A stretch of DNA of 64,000 nt. Source: Bordetella sp. LUAb4 (GTDB taxonomy: Bacteria > Pseudomonadota > Gammaproteobacteria > Burkholderiales > Burkholderiaceae_B). Each line of letters starts with the position of its first letter. The first letter of the stretch is position 1. Shown piece after piece: positions 26,252 to 34,448 of this stretch. The notes beneath the pieces were generated by a model, which worked only from the letters and a program-made list of their open reading frames with translations, was not told where the DNA came from and ran no database searches. The DNA is taken from positions 744,001-808,000 of the forward strand of contig NZ_JAHPZX010000004.1 of the NCBI RefSeq assembly GCF_021325795.1, read 5' to 3'. A program made the translations under genes and the position numbers.

Positions 26252-28363
26252 ATGAAGACGCATAAATCCTCCCACTCCAGTGGCTATGGCCCGGCGCCGC
26301 GGGGCGCCGGCGTTTTTGTCTTGACGTTGGCACTTGGTTTGTCCGCCTGGGCACCGATCACCGCACAGGCGCAGGCGGCCGACCCTTATCCGTCGAACTA
26401 TCCCGCTTATCCCGCCGGCCAGGTACCCTATCCGCAGACCGACCAAAACGGTAGTCCGGTCGACGCACAGGGCCAGCCATATTCGACGGATGCGCAAGGG
26501 CAGCCTTATCAGCAGGAGCCGGCGTATCCCGCGCAACAGCAGGCGTATCCGGCGCAGCAACAGGGTTATCCGGCGCAACAGCAGGGCTATCCGGCGCAGC
26601 AACAAGCCTATCCCGCCGATCAGGGCCAGGTTGCGGTCGATCCGTCCAACGCCAATCTGGCACCCATCACCAGGGTGCAGGAAGCACCGCCGCCGCTGCC
26701 CGTCTACGAGCAACCGCCGGTGCCCGGTGATGGCTATATCTGGGTGCCGGGGTATTGGGCCAGGAATTACTACGGCTTCTACTGGGTGCCTGGCGCCTGG
26801 GTCCTGGCGCCCTATCAAGGCGCATTGTGGACACCCGGCTATTGGGCATTCAACAGTGGTTATTACAGCTGGTCGCCTGGTTATTGGGGCCCGCACATTG
26901 GGTTTTACGGCGGCATCAATTATGGCTTCGGATATTTCGGCACGGGCTATTCCGGTGGTTATTGGCGCGATCGGCACTTCTACTACAACCGGTCGGTAAC
27001 CCGGGTCGGCCCGTCGCACCTCAACTATGTCTACAGCCATAACGTCCCATTCAACAAGCACGATCGCGTGAGTTATCACGGTGGCCCCGGAGGCATCAAG
27101 CGTGGCCCCGATCCCCATGAAGTCGCGGCCCAGCGCGAACGGCACATGCCGCCCATGGCCATGCAAGACCGCCATGCCTACGACGCCGGCCGCGAACGCG
27201 GGCAGTTCGTGAACAACAATCGCGGACGCCCTTCGCAAGCGGCCTTCGACCGCCCCATGGGTAACGGCAACAACTGGGCGAAGCCGCCTGGCAGCGATCG
27301 CCCGGGCGGACCGGGCGGACAGCCTGGCGGTGCTGGACAACGGCCTGGGAGCGCTGCGGCACAGCCTGGTGGCCCGGGACAACGGCCTGGGAGCGCTGCG
27401 GCACAGCCTGGTGGCCCGGGACAACGGCCTGGAAGCGCCGCGGCACAGCCTGGCGGTCCGGGTCAGCGACCGGGCGATCACAATGGACAGGCGGGCCCCG
27501 GCCAAAGACCCGGCGGTTCCGGCGCACAAGCGAATGGGCAGGTCGGGCAAGCCGGCGGCCCCGGACAGCGTCCCGATGGTCCGGGAACACGGCCCGGTGG
27601 GCCTCAGCAGCCCGGAGGCGCGGGACCGCAGAACGGGCCGATGAGTCCGGCGCAGCAACGCCAATTCCAGCAGCAGCAAGCGGTACAGCAGCGCCAGCAA
27701 CAACAGCAGCAGGCTGACCAGCAACGCCAGCAGCAACAGCAGCAAGCCAATCAGCAGCGCCAGCAGCAACAACTGCAAGCCGATCAAGCGCGCCAGCAGC
27801 AGCAGCGGATGGGGGAACAGCAGCGCGCGCAAGCTCAACTGTCGGGACGCCAGCAGGAGGCCAACCAAAGGCAGAACCAATTGCAGCGCGAACAGGCGCA
27901 GCAACAGCAATTGCTGCAACAGCAGCAAAACCAGCAGCAGACGCAGTTGCAACAGCAGCAGCGCGCGCGGCAGCAGGAGCAGAACCTGCGCCAGCAGAAT
28001 CTGCAGCAGCAACAACGGCAGAACCAACAGCAGTTGCAACAACAACAGCAGGTTCAGCAACAGCAGCAGCAACGCATGCAGCAGATGCAAGATCAACAGC
28101 GCCAGCAGACACAACAAATGCAGCAGCGCGAGCAGCAGTTGCGCCAACAATCCCAGCAGCAGCAACAGCAGCAACAACAGATCCAGCGCGACCAACAGCA
28201 GCGTCAGCAGATGCAGCAACAACAGATGCAGCAGCAACAACAGCAGCGCCAGCAAATGCAGCAACGGGAGCCGCAACAGCGCCAACAACAATCGGATCGC
28301 CGCGATCAGCGTCAGGACCGCCACGAGCAGCGGCGCGAACCACGCCAGTCGCAGAACGGCTGA
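26252..28363 (+). CDS. WXXGXW-repeat envelope protein with Gly/Pro and Gln-rich tails, copy 1
   Basis: A 703-aa exported protein (signal about 1-42, ending AQAQAA). Regions in order: a Tyr/Pro/Gln-rich stretch with five YPAQQQ-type repeats; a WXXGXW domain (about 150-240) with GYIWVPGYW, FYWVPGAW, LWTPGYW and YSWSPGYWGP units followed by GFYGGINYGFGYFG; a basic linker; three exact-to-near 14-aa repeats GQRPGSAAAQPGGP (362-403); and about 220 residues that are more than half glutamine. WXXGXW (BcpO-type) domains are thought to be envelope-associated and have no defined function. No Shine-Dalgarno is evident before the ATG. It is paralogous to the gene at 29845. Confidence 0.85.
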   Translation: MKTHKSSHSSGYGPAPRGAGVFVLTLALGLSAWAPITAQAQAADPYPSNYPAYPAGQVPYPQTDQNGSPVDAQGQPYSTDAQGQPYQQEPAYPAQQQAYPAQQQGYPAQQQGYPAQQQAYPADQGQVAVDPSNANLAPITRVQEAPPPLPVYEQPPVPGDGYIWVPGYWARNYYGFYWVPGAWVLAPYQGALWTPGYWAFNSGYYSWSPGYWGPHIGFYGGINYGFGYFGTGYSGGYWRDRHFYYNRSVTRVGPSHLNYVYSHNVPFNKHDRVSYHGGPGGIKRGPDPHEVAAQRERHMPPMAMQDRHAYDAGRERGQFVNNNRGRPSQAAFDRPMGNGNNWAKPPGSDRPGGPGGQPGGAGQRPGSAAAQPGGPGQRPGSAAAQPGGPGQRPGSAAAQPGGPGQRPGDHNGQAGPGQRPGGSGAQANGQVGQAGGPGQRPDGPGTRPGGPQQPGGAGPQNGPMSPAQQRQFQQQQAVQQRQQQQQQADQQRQQQQQQANQQRQQQQLQADQARQQQQRMGEQQRAQAQLSGRQQEANQRQNQLQREQAQQQQLLQQQQNQQQTQLQQQQRARQQEQNLRQQNLQQQQRQNQQQLQQQQQVQQQQQQRMQQMQDQQRQQTQQMQQREQQLRQQSQQQQQQQQQIQRDQQQRQQMQQQQMQQQQQQRQQMQQREPQQRQQQSDRRDQRQDRHEQRREPRQSQNG
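27335..27460 (+). repeat. Three 42-bp tandem repeats
   Basis: Three copies of a 42-bp unit encode GQRPGSAAAQPGGP. The first two are identical and the third differs at a few bases. Decayed versions continue to about 27600 (GQRPG... units). Being a multiple of three, unit gain or loss keeps the reading frame. Confidence 0.9.
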
Positions 28364-28666
28364 TCCGGAAGCGGCGGCAGCCGATGCGGAAACTCCGCGT
28401 GGTCCACGTCCGGGGCGGCAGTGTGGCGGTGTGGCGGCGTGGCGGCGTGGCGGCGTGGTCGTGTGGCCGTGTGGCGCCGCGGCGGCCAGAGCAGGCGTTG
28501 GGGCAGATTCGGAACGACGATGGGCGGTTCCGCTGCCGCCTGACGTCCGTCTCGGCCAACAATTGTTTGTCTGCGGCGGACGGGTGAGCCAGGCCGCTCC
28601 TATAATCGACCGATCCGGATCGCTGCATCCAGTCCGCGCTCCAGGCCCCTCCCCTTAGGTGCGATC
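28364..28666. other. Intergenic region with octamer array and peroxiredoxin promoter
   Basis: 303 bases without a supportable gene. The left part holds the octamer array described separately. A good -10 (TATAAT, 28601-28606) lies about 60 bases before the peroxiredoxin start. No clear -35 is seen. Confidence 0.55.
28421..28476. repeat. Octanucleotide array, seven units
   Basis: Seven consecutive 8-bp units of the type GTGTGGCG/GCGTGGCG (GTGTGGCG, GTGTGGCG, GCGTGGCG, GCGTGGCG, GCGTGGTC, GTGTGGCC, GTGTGGCG) lie between the first WXXGXW gene and the peroxiredoxin gene. They are outside any supported coding sequence. Confidence 0.85.
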
Positions 28667-29218
28667 ATGAAAAAACGTTTGGCTGTTGCTGTCCTCGCTT
28701 GCTCGCTGATTGGCCTGCCGTCGGCTTGGGCGGCGCTACCTAACGGCGCCAACGCGCCCGACTTCAAGACCCAGGCCGCCCAGGGCGGCGACACCTTCCA
28801 GTTCGACCTGAAAGAGGCCCTGCACAAAGGCCCACTGGTCCTTTACTTCTTCCCCGCCGCCTTTACCAAGGGCTGCACGATTGAAGCCCATGATTTTGCC
28901 GAAGCGGTGCCGGAATACGAAAAGCTGGGCGCGCGCGTGATCGGCATTTCCGCCGACAGCATCGACGTACTGAAGCCCTTCTCCGTCAGCGAATGCCAAA
29001 GCAAGTTCCCCGTCGCGGCGGATGGCGACGGCAAGATCATGCGTGCATATGACGCCGTGCACGAACGCAATGCGGAACGCGCCCAGCGCATTTCCTATGT
29101 CATTACGCCGGACAGCAAGGTGATCTATTCCTACGCCGACTCCGACCCCGACAAGCACGTCGCCAACACCCTGGAAGCGTTGCGGGCATGGCGCGCCCAG
29201 CACCCCAGCAAAGAATGA
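28667..29218 (+). CDS. Exported peroxiredoxin (AhpC/TSA family)
   Basis: A 183-aa peroxiredoxin with a Sec signal (MKKRLAVAVLACSLIGLPSAWA). The mature protein has the thioredoxin-like fold APDFKTQ, LVLYFFPAAFTKGCTIEAHDF with the peroxidatic Cys70 (TKGC; an alanine replaces the usual second proline), and Cys110 in SVSECQSKF, placed where a resolving cysteine could lie. GISADSIDVLKPF and YVITPDSKVIY complete the core. It should reduce peroxides in the periplasm, which is less common than the cytoplasmic location of most relatives. A TATAAT box lies about 60 bases upstream. It sits between the two WXXGXW genes and between repeat arrays on both sides. Confidence 0.9.
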   Translation: MKKRLAVAVLACSLIGLPSAWAALPNGANAPDFKTQAAQGGDTFQFDLKEALHKGPLVLYFFPAAFTKGCTIEAHDFAEAVPEYEKLGARVIGISADSIDVLKPFSVSECQSKFPVAADGDGKIMRAYDAVHERNAERAQRISYVITPDSKVIYSYADSDPDKHVANTLEALRAWRAQHPSKE

Positions 29219-29232
29219 AGTAGGCCTCTAAG

Positions 29233-29304
29233 GCTGGTGCTGGTGCTGGTGCTGGTGCTGGTGCTGGTGCTGGTGCTGGTGCTGGTGCCGGTGCTGGTGC
29301 CGGT
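29233..29304. repeat. GCTGGT hexanucleotide array, 12 units
   Basis: Nine perfect GCTGGT copies followed by GCCGGT, GCTGGT, GCCGGT. It begins 15 bases after the peroxiredoxin stop codon. Confidence 0.95.
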
Positions 29305-29436
29305 GCCATATTAGGTTCGGTCCGATTCCGGTCAGTGCGAGTCGGAGCGAATTAAATCGGGGCGAGCCGGATCGGTCGGACTGCGCCGAGTGCGTTGGGT
29401 CGGTTGTGTTGGGCGCGTGGGTCGGTATGTCTGGCT

Positions 29437-29456
29437 GGGCTGGGCTGGGCTGGGCT
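29437..29456 (+). repeat. GGGCT pentamer array with G-quadruplex potential
   Basis: Four GGG runs separated by CT (29437-29454), flanked by further GG pairs on both sides. On the plus strand this meets the simple four-tract G-quadruplex rule with two-base loops. Confidence 0.8.
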
Positions 29457-29483
29457 GGTCCCGTGCCTACTTGGAGATCTCCG

Positions 29484-29551
29484 CCCCTCTCCCTCTCCCT
29501 CTCCCTCTCCCTCTCCCTCTCCCTCTCCCTCTCCCTCCTCTCCCTCCTCTC
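29484..29551. repeat. CCCTCT hexamer array and homopyrimidine tract
   Basis: Eight perfect CCCTCT copies (29485-29532) run into CCCTCCTCT units, giving an uninterrupted C/T stretch of about 67 bases. The minus strand is (GGGAGA)n, with many GGG tracts in a four-tract G-quadruplex pattern; the purine/pyrimidine bias also suits triplex DNA. Confidence 0.92.
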
Positions 29552-29637
29552 CCGCCGCTTCTCCTTCTTCTCCTTTTGTCGCGTTCCCGGCACCTTCCCC
29601 TGCGCCGAACGGCAGGCTGCGCCCTGCCCCCCTCCGC

Positions 29638-29735
29638 GTAGGATTTGGTAATCCCAGTAACCATCAGCCTATTTCAAATCGGTTTCAGACCGAACACAGC
29701 TTTCTTGCGCCTCTCTACATTGCCATCGCACGTAG
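29638..29735 (+). promoter_or_regulatory. Promoter region, copy 2 of the duplicated upstream sequence
   Basis: Matches 25911-26000: GTAGGATTTGGTAAT, the identical 17-mer at 29671-29687, and CAGCTTTCTTGCGCCTCTCTACATT. In this copy the small lipoprotein gene that follows copy 1 is absent, and the promoter leads directly to the second WXXGXW gene. Confidence 0.6.
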
Positions 29736-29816
29736 GGACAAACGCGGTCACGGCAGACACATAAGCCGGTTCCGCCTTCGTCCCCACGGCGTTTGAGCAA
29801 CCCCACGAGAGCAAGG

Positions 29817-29836
29817 CGAACGGCTTGAGCCGCTCG
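29817..29836 (+). promoter_or_regulatory. Conserved stem-loop just upstream of the second WXXGXW gene
   Basis: CGAACGGC-TTGA-GCCGCTCG: the same stem as at 26224-26243 with a different loop and the same eight-base distance to the ATG. The bases after it (AAATTCGC) are similar but not identical to copy 1 (ATGCTCGC). Confidence 0.5.
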
Positions 29837-29844
29837 AAATTCGC

Positions 29845-32424
29845 ATGAGAGCTAATAAATATCCCCGCGCCGGCCTGGTCGCCCTGACGTTGACGCTGAG
29901 CCTGTCAGGCTGTGCGCCCAGGGTGGCCCCGATGGGACAGTATGCCGATCCCATGGCGTCGACCTTCCCCACATATTCTCCAAGCCAGACAAGGTATTCC
30001 GCATTCGCCGCGTCGACACCTCCTGGTGCGTATTCCGTCAACGGCGCTTCGAATTACCCTTCAAATTACCTTTCGAACTGCCCTTCGAACTATCCATCCA
30101 ACTACGCACCGAATTACCCATCGGACTGCCCCTCAACTGACGCTTCGAACTACCCGTCGAACGATTCGCCGAATACCTCTTCCAACCAGCCTTCTCACCG
30201 GCTTTCCAACTATCCGTCCCAGGATCCGGCCAACTATCCGGCGGCTCCATCCAACCCGGCACGCGATCCACGATCGAGCCCTCCCGGCAATCCTGCCACT
30301 ACGCGTAGACCTGCTTACCCCACCAGCACGGCGAGCCAAACGTACGCCGACTACGCAGACGACCAATCGTGGCCCGACGATTTCGGCACTGATTTCGCCA
30401 CGATGGACGTTACGACCGAAGCGCCTCCCCCGCTGCCGGACTACTCTCAGCCCCCGGTGCCTGGGGAAGGCTATATCTGGATACCCGGCTACTGGAGCCA
30501 CAACGGTAAAGGCTATTACTGGGTGGCCGCTATCTGGATACAAGCGCCGTTTCAAGGGGCGGTGTGGACGCCAGGCTACTGGGCTGACGTCAACGGCTAT
30601 TTCCAATGGACCGGCGGCCATTGGGGGCTGACCGTAGGCTTTTACGGAGGCATCAATTACGGCCATGGCTACTTCGGCGTGAACTATGTCGGCGGGTACT
30701 GGAACGGCAAGTACTTCCACTACAACGGTGCCGTGACCAACATCGGCAATACGAAACTGCAGTACGTCTACAAGAAGGCCGTGGCCGCGGTAAAAAGCTA
30801 TGTCAGCTACCACGGGGGGCTCGGTGGTATCGGCCGACTTCCCGATGCCCGGGAGCTGGCGGCCGAGCACGAACGCCAGCTCAAACCGCTTGCACAGCAG
30901 GTCCGCAACCAGTTGGAGGCGAGCCGCAGCCCTGGTCAGTTTCTCGACGCCAACCACGGCCGTCCACCCTTGGCCGCGCTCAGCACCCTGAAAGATTTGC
31001 GCCAGGCAGCCGACGATCGCGTCGAAAGTTTGCCGCCAGGCAAGGTCGCCGCCGCCAAGGCGGGCTTGCTCAACATCCTGCAGAAAGAACCGCTACAGCA
31101 GGATGAACAGAAAATGCGCGAAGACCTGATGCGGCGCCTGCAGCCCGAACACGCTACCGGGCCGAACCAGAGTGGCAAGACCCCACCACTTCAACCTGAT
31201 GCCGCCGGCAAGCAGGCGCGAAAAATCGCGCAGCAGCTGGAGGCCAAGCTGAAGACCGCAGCAGCAGGCAATCCGGATGAAAAACTGAAAACCGAGCTGG
31301 AAACCGAGCTGAAAACCGCAGCAGAAGCCAACCCGAAAGCTGACCCAAAAGCCGAACCGAAGTCCGCGCCCGATGCCAAGCCAGAGCCGGAACCACAGAC
31401 ACTCGGACAAAAGCTACGCCAGCAAGTACAGGCACTGGAAAAACGCGGACAACAGCTGCTAGGAATCAAAAAAGACGACCCGCAAGTGCAGAAACGAGAA
31501 GAGCAGGTGCGCGAAGAAGTCCAGCAAAAGGAAGGACAACTGCGCCAGCAAATCCAGCAAAAGGAAGGACAAGCGGGCCAGCAAGTGCAGCAGCGGGAGG
31601 AAGTGCTTCGCCAGCAGGTACAACAAGCAGCAGAAGCAACCCGCCAGAAAGTGCAGCAAAAAGAAGGAGAGCTGCAGACGCAACTGCAACAACAGACCGA
31701 AGCCACTCGCCAGCAGGTACAGCAGTCGGCAGAAGCAGCGCAACAAAAACTACAGCAGCAGGCCCAGCAGGCCGCCGAAGCAAGCCGCCAGCAAGTGCGG
31801 CAACGGGAAGAAGAAACTCGGCAGCAGGCCCAGCAACAAGCAGAAGCAGCACGCCAACAGCTGGAACAAGCCGCCGAAGCAAGCCGGCAGCAAGTGCAGC
31901 AACGCGCCGAGGAAGCGCGGCAGCAGGCGCAGCAGGATTTACAGCAGCAAGCCGAGGCCGCCCGCCAGCAGGCGGAACAAGCGGCGGAAGCTGCACGCCA
32001 ACAAGTGCAGCAACGGGAAGAAGCGGCTCGACAACAAGCGGAACAAGCTGCCGAAGCTGCCCGCCAGCAGGCTCAGCAGCAACTGGAACAGCAGGCGGAG
32101 GCAGTGCGCCAGCAAGCACAACAAGCAGCAGAAGCCGCGCGTGAGCAGGCGCAGCAAGCGGCGGCGGCCGCGGCCGAAGCAGCTCGCCAGCAAGCGCAAC
32201 AAGCGGCGGCCGCGGCAGCCGAAGCCGCCCGGGAACAAGCACAACAGGCAGCAGCGGCAGCCGCCGAAGCCGCCCGGGAACAAGCGCAACAAGCAGCAGC
32301 GGCAGCGGCCGAAGCCGCCCGGGAACAGGCGCAGCAAGTCGCGGAGGCGGCAGCGGAAGCGGCTCGCCAGCAAGCGGCACAAGCCGCGGAAGCCGCACGC
32401 CAGGCGCTATCGCAGCGCCGTTGA
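29845..32424 (+). CDS. WXXGXW-repeat lipoprotein with long Ala/Gln coiled-coil tail, copy 2
   Basis: An 859-aa protein with a lipobox (LVALTLTLSLSGC). A stretch of NYPS/NYxS repeats (about 68-125) precedes a WXXGXW domain (about 200-300: GYIWIPGYWSHNGKGYYWV, VWTPGYWADVNGYFQW, GFYGGINYGHGYFGVNYVGGYW) that closely parallels the 26252 gene. A helical middle region and a Lys/Glu/Pro stretch lead to about 330 residues of Ala/Gln/Glu/Arg heptads (QQVQQREEAARQQAEQAAEAA, then four near-identical 15-mers with EAAREQAQQAAAAAA), almost certainly a very long coiled coil. If the N-terminus is lipid-anchored, this tail could span the periplasm. Promoter region and leader hairpin are shared with copy 1. Confidence 0.85.
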   Translation: MRANKYPRAGLVALTLTLSLSGCAPRVAPMGQYADPMASTFPTYSPSQTRYSAFAASTPPGAYSVNGASNYPSNYLSNCPSNYPSNYAPNYPSDCPSTDASNYPSNDSPNTSSNQPSHRLSNYPSQDPANYPAAPSNPARDPRSSPPGNPATTRRPAYPTSTASQTYADYADDQSWPDDFGTDFATMDVTTEAPPPLPDYSQPPVPGEGYIWIPGYWSHNGKGYYWVAAIWIQAPFQGAVWTPGYWADVNGYFQWTGGHWGLTVGFYGGINYGHGYFGVNYVGGYWNGKYFHYNGAVTNIGNTKLQYVYKKAVAAVKSYVSYHGGLGGIGRLPDARELAAEHERQLKPLAQQVRNQLEASRSPGQFLDANHGRPPLAALSTLKDLRQAADDRVESLPPGKVAAAKAGLLNILQKEPLQQDEQKMREDLMRRLQPEHATGPNQSGKTPPLQPDAAGKQARKIAQQLEAKLKTAAAGNPDEKLKTELETELKTAAEANPKADPKAEPKSAPDAKPEPEPQTLGQKLRQQVQALEKRGQQLLGIKKDDPQVQKREEQVREEVQQKEGQLRQQIQQKEGQAGQQVQQREEVLRQQVQQAAEATRQKVQQKEGELQTQLQQQTEATRQQVQQSAEAAQQKLQQQAQQAAEASRQQVRQREEETRQQAQQQAEAARQQLEQAAEASRQQVQQRAEEARQQAQQDLQQQAEAARQQAEQAAEAARQQVQQREEAARQQAEQAAEAARQQAQQQLEQQAEAVRQQAQQAAEAAREQAQQAAAAAAEAARQQAQQAAAAAAEAAREQAQQAAAAAAEAAREQAQQAAAAAAEAAREQAQQVAEAAAEAARQQAAQAAEAARQALSQRR

Positions 32425-32434
32425 CCCGCCCTTG

Positions 32435-32788
32435 CTAGCCAGGAAGAATTTCTTCCAGCACGTCCGCGGGCCGGCATAGCCGCGCCCCGCGTTCCGTCAC
32501 CACGAAAGGACGATTGATCAGGATGGGATGGGCGATCATGGCGTCCAACAACTGCTCGTCGTCCACGCCTTCCGCATCCAGATTCAGTTCCTGATAGACC
32601 GCTTCCTTGGTCCGCACGGCTTCACGCACTGTCAGGCCGGCCTGCTTGATCATGGCCGCCAAGGCCTGGCGCGTTGGCGGCGTCTTCAGATACTCGATGA
32701 CGGTAGGTTCGATCCCTGCCTGTTGCAGATGATCGAGCACGGTACGCGACGTGCCGCAGCGCGGGTTGTGATAAATGGTCGTGGACAT
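32435..32788 (-). CDS. arsC: Arsenate reductase-like protein, glutaredoxin type
   Basis: A 117-aa ArsC/YfgD-family protein. The active-site loop HNPRCGTSRT carries Cys11; downstream are the family blocks IEYLKTPPTRQAL, a segment ending VRTKEAVYQELNL, and HPILINRPFVVTERGARLCRPADVLEEIL, including the conserved Arg of NRPFV. Such enzymes reduce arsenate with glutathione and glutaredoxin. No other ars gene is nearby, so it may be a housekeeping YfgD-type member. ATG 32788 is preferred over GTG 32797 because AGGTG lies six bases before it. It converges on the second WXXGXW gene with a 10-base gap. Confidence 0.92.
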   Translation of the reverse strand: MSTTIYHNPRCGTSRTVLDHLQQAGIEPTVIEYLKTPPTRQALAAMIKQAGLTVREAVRTKEAVYQELNLDAEGVDDEQLLDAMIAHPILINRPFVVTERGARLCRPADVLEEILPG

Positions 32789-33008
32789 GGTGGACACCTG
32801 GTTTAGTTATTCGTCCACTGAAACACTGAAATCGGCGGCGCTGGCGCACACGTCTTATCCGTGCACGGCTGGCGTCAGGGTTGCCGCGCCCAATGCTCCA
32901 GTGAATGGGAGACACCCCCACGCGAGCAAGCGCGCGGGTACCAGTGACGATACACCCGTGTGCACCGTCCGGCGCCGCAAGTCTACATAAAATCCGCTTG
33001 ATCCGATC

Positions 33009-34448
33009 TCAGCTGAAAGGCCACACCGTAGGATGGGTGCCGGGTGGTTCCGACGGCCGCGTCCAGCGTGGCGGCGTCACGGAGAAACGCGCCGCATGGC
33101 GCACCGCGGTCAGGCGGCCGAATCCGGACTCCGTGGTTTCCAGGTAAGGATCCAGGGGCGGCAAGGCACAGCCCAGCCCCGTCGCCATGCGCGGCAAACC
33201 CCGTAGCCAGCGTCCCGTCTGCGCCAGCGACACGCGCACGTGCCAGCTACCGCCCTCGGTCGCCTGGCGCGCCAAGGCCGCCTGTGCGCCAAAGGCCATC
33301 AGATAGCCGGTGGCGTAGTCAAGCATCTGCGTCGGCAGCGGCTTCGGCGCTTCTTGATGGGCGGCGTGCGCTTCAGCGTGATTGAAACCGCTGGCCGTCT
33401 GCACCAAGGAATCGAAACCGCGCCGCCCCGCCCAGGGCCCGACATGGCCGTAGGCCGACAGGGAGACGTACACGATCCCCGGCCGCAGACGCGCCACATC
33501 CTCCGCGCCGAAGCCCAAATCCGCCAGGGCGCCAGGCCGATAAGCCTGCGTGAAAATGTTTGCGCTGCGCAAGAGATTGCCCAGCGTGATGCGGCCGGTA
33601 GCCGTGTCCAGATCCGCCAGCACCGACAGCTTGCCGCGGCTGGTCTCCGCGATCGCGTCGATATTCGGCAAATTGGGGGAGTTCAAAAGCATGACGTCGG
33701 CGCCATAGGCCGCCAGCGTACGGCCGCCCACGGGCCCCGCCAGGATGCGCGTCAGATCCAGTACGCGGATGTCCTTGAGCGGCCGCGGGTCGGCGCCATA
33801 GCTGGGCAGCGCGCGCGGCGGCGCATCGCCGATGCGTTCGATGCTGACCACGGGCAATTGCGACACCGCGATGCCTTGCGGGTGGCGGTCCCACTCATCG
33901 AAGGAACGCATGGCGGCCACTACCAGGCCAGCATCGGCGGCGGCTTGCTCGAATTCAAAGGAATTCCAGCGGGACAAGGCCTTCTCGACCATGCGCCGGT
34001 CCACGGTCGCACCGGTCGGACACCCCAGCAAAGCCAGGGCACCGTCGCGGTGATGCGCGAAGTTGGCGTGTATACGCACCCAATTGCCGTCCGCGCAGCG
34101 ATACACGCCGGTGATCTTGTCGTAGCGTGCGGAGGGCACGCCATCGAGGGTGTAATAGCCCCGGGTCTCCTGCGCCGCATGCCGCATGTCGACCGTGACG
34201 CGCTGGCGCTTGCCGCCACCGCGCAAATGCCAGATTTCCGCCGCGGCGAGTGCCGCCGCGCCCATGCTGTATTGCGCCGCCATGCCAACGGAAAATGAAG
34301 ATGGCAGTACCGGGTCGGCTCCGGGCAAATCAATGTAATCCAGCGCCTCGCCAGGCAAATCAACCAACCGCCACAATGCGTCCAGCGCACCGTGCGTTGC
34401 TTTACGGTTGGAAGAACCCCCTCTGAAAAAGGGTGGACGAAAATCCAT
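33009..34448 (-). CDS. CaiB/BaiF-family CoA transferase (family III)
   Basis: About 479 aa. The C-terminal half has the family core: DIRVLDLTRILAGPVGGRTLAAYGADV, a variant of the usual GK-S-x-x-L-D-L block (ETSRGKLSVLADLDT), TQAYRPGALADLGFGAEDVARLRPGIVYVSLSAYG, and GFDSLVQTASGF. The N-terminal half (LPSSFSVGMAAQYSMGAAALAAAEIWHLRGGGKRQRVTVDM...) corresponds to a second lobe placed in front. Family III enzymes move CoA between carboxylates; the substrate is not evident. The start is uncertain: ATG 34448 has GGGA about seven bases upstream, while 34460 and 34484 are also in frame. It is a single gene divergent from the photolyase. Confidence 0.82.
   Translation of the reverse strand: MDFRPPFFRGGSSNRKATHGALDALWRLVDLPGEALDYIDLPGADPVLPSSFSVGMAAQYSMGAAALAAAEIWHLRGGGKRQRVTVDMRHAAQETRGYYTLDGVPSARYDKITGVYRCADGNWVRIHANFAHHRDGALALLGCPTGATVDRRMVEKALSRWNSFEFEQAAADAGLVVAAMRSFDEWDRHPQGIAVSQLPVVSIERIGDAPPRALPSYGADPRPLKDIRVLDLTRILAGPVGGRTLAAYGADVMLLNSPNLPNIDAIAETSRGKLSVLADLDTATGRITLGNLLRSANIFTQAYRPGALADLGFGAEDVARLRPGIVYVSLSAYGHVGPWAGRRGFDSLVQTASGFNHAEAHAAHQEAPKPLPTQMLDYATGYLMAFGAQAALARQATEGGSWHVRVSLAQTGRWLRGLPRMATGLGCALPPLDPYLETTESGFGRLTAVRHAARFSVTPPRWTRPSEPPGTHPTVWPFS

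Larger units (their letters stand above)
29219..29844. other. Intergenic region, 626 bp, dense in simple repeats
   Basis: No gene is supported. From left to right it carries a GCTGGT hexamer array, a stretch with degenerate GAGTCGGAGCGAATT/GGTCGG text, a TGGGC pentamer array, a CCCTCT hexamer array with a long pyrimidine tract, then the second copy of the WXXGXW promoter region and its pre-start hairpin. Apparent short reading frames inside it translate only as Pro/Ala, Leu/Pro or Arg/Glu runs and are artefacts of the repeats. Confidence 0.7.

Noticed and set aside
26162-28324. A 720-residue minus-strand open frame made largely of leucine
   Set aside because: It is the complement of the CAG/CAA glutamine codons of the first WXXGXW gene. 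It has no ribosome site and no real protein character.
27096-28628. A 510-residue minus-strand frame (Ala/Val-rich)
   Set aside because: Shadow of the same gene caused by repeats and high GC.
29228-29664. Pro/Ala, Glu/Arg and Leu/Pro-rich short frames in the repeat cluster
   Set aside because: They only translate the simple repeats in different frames.
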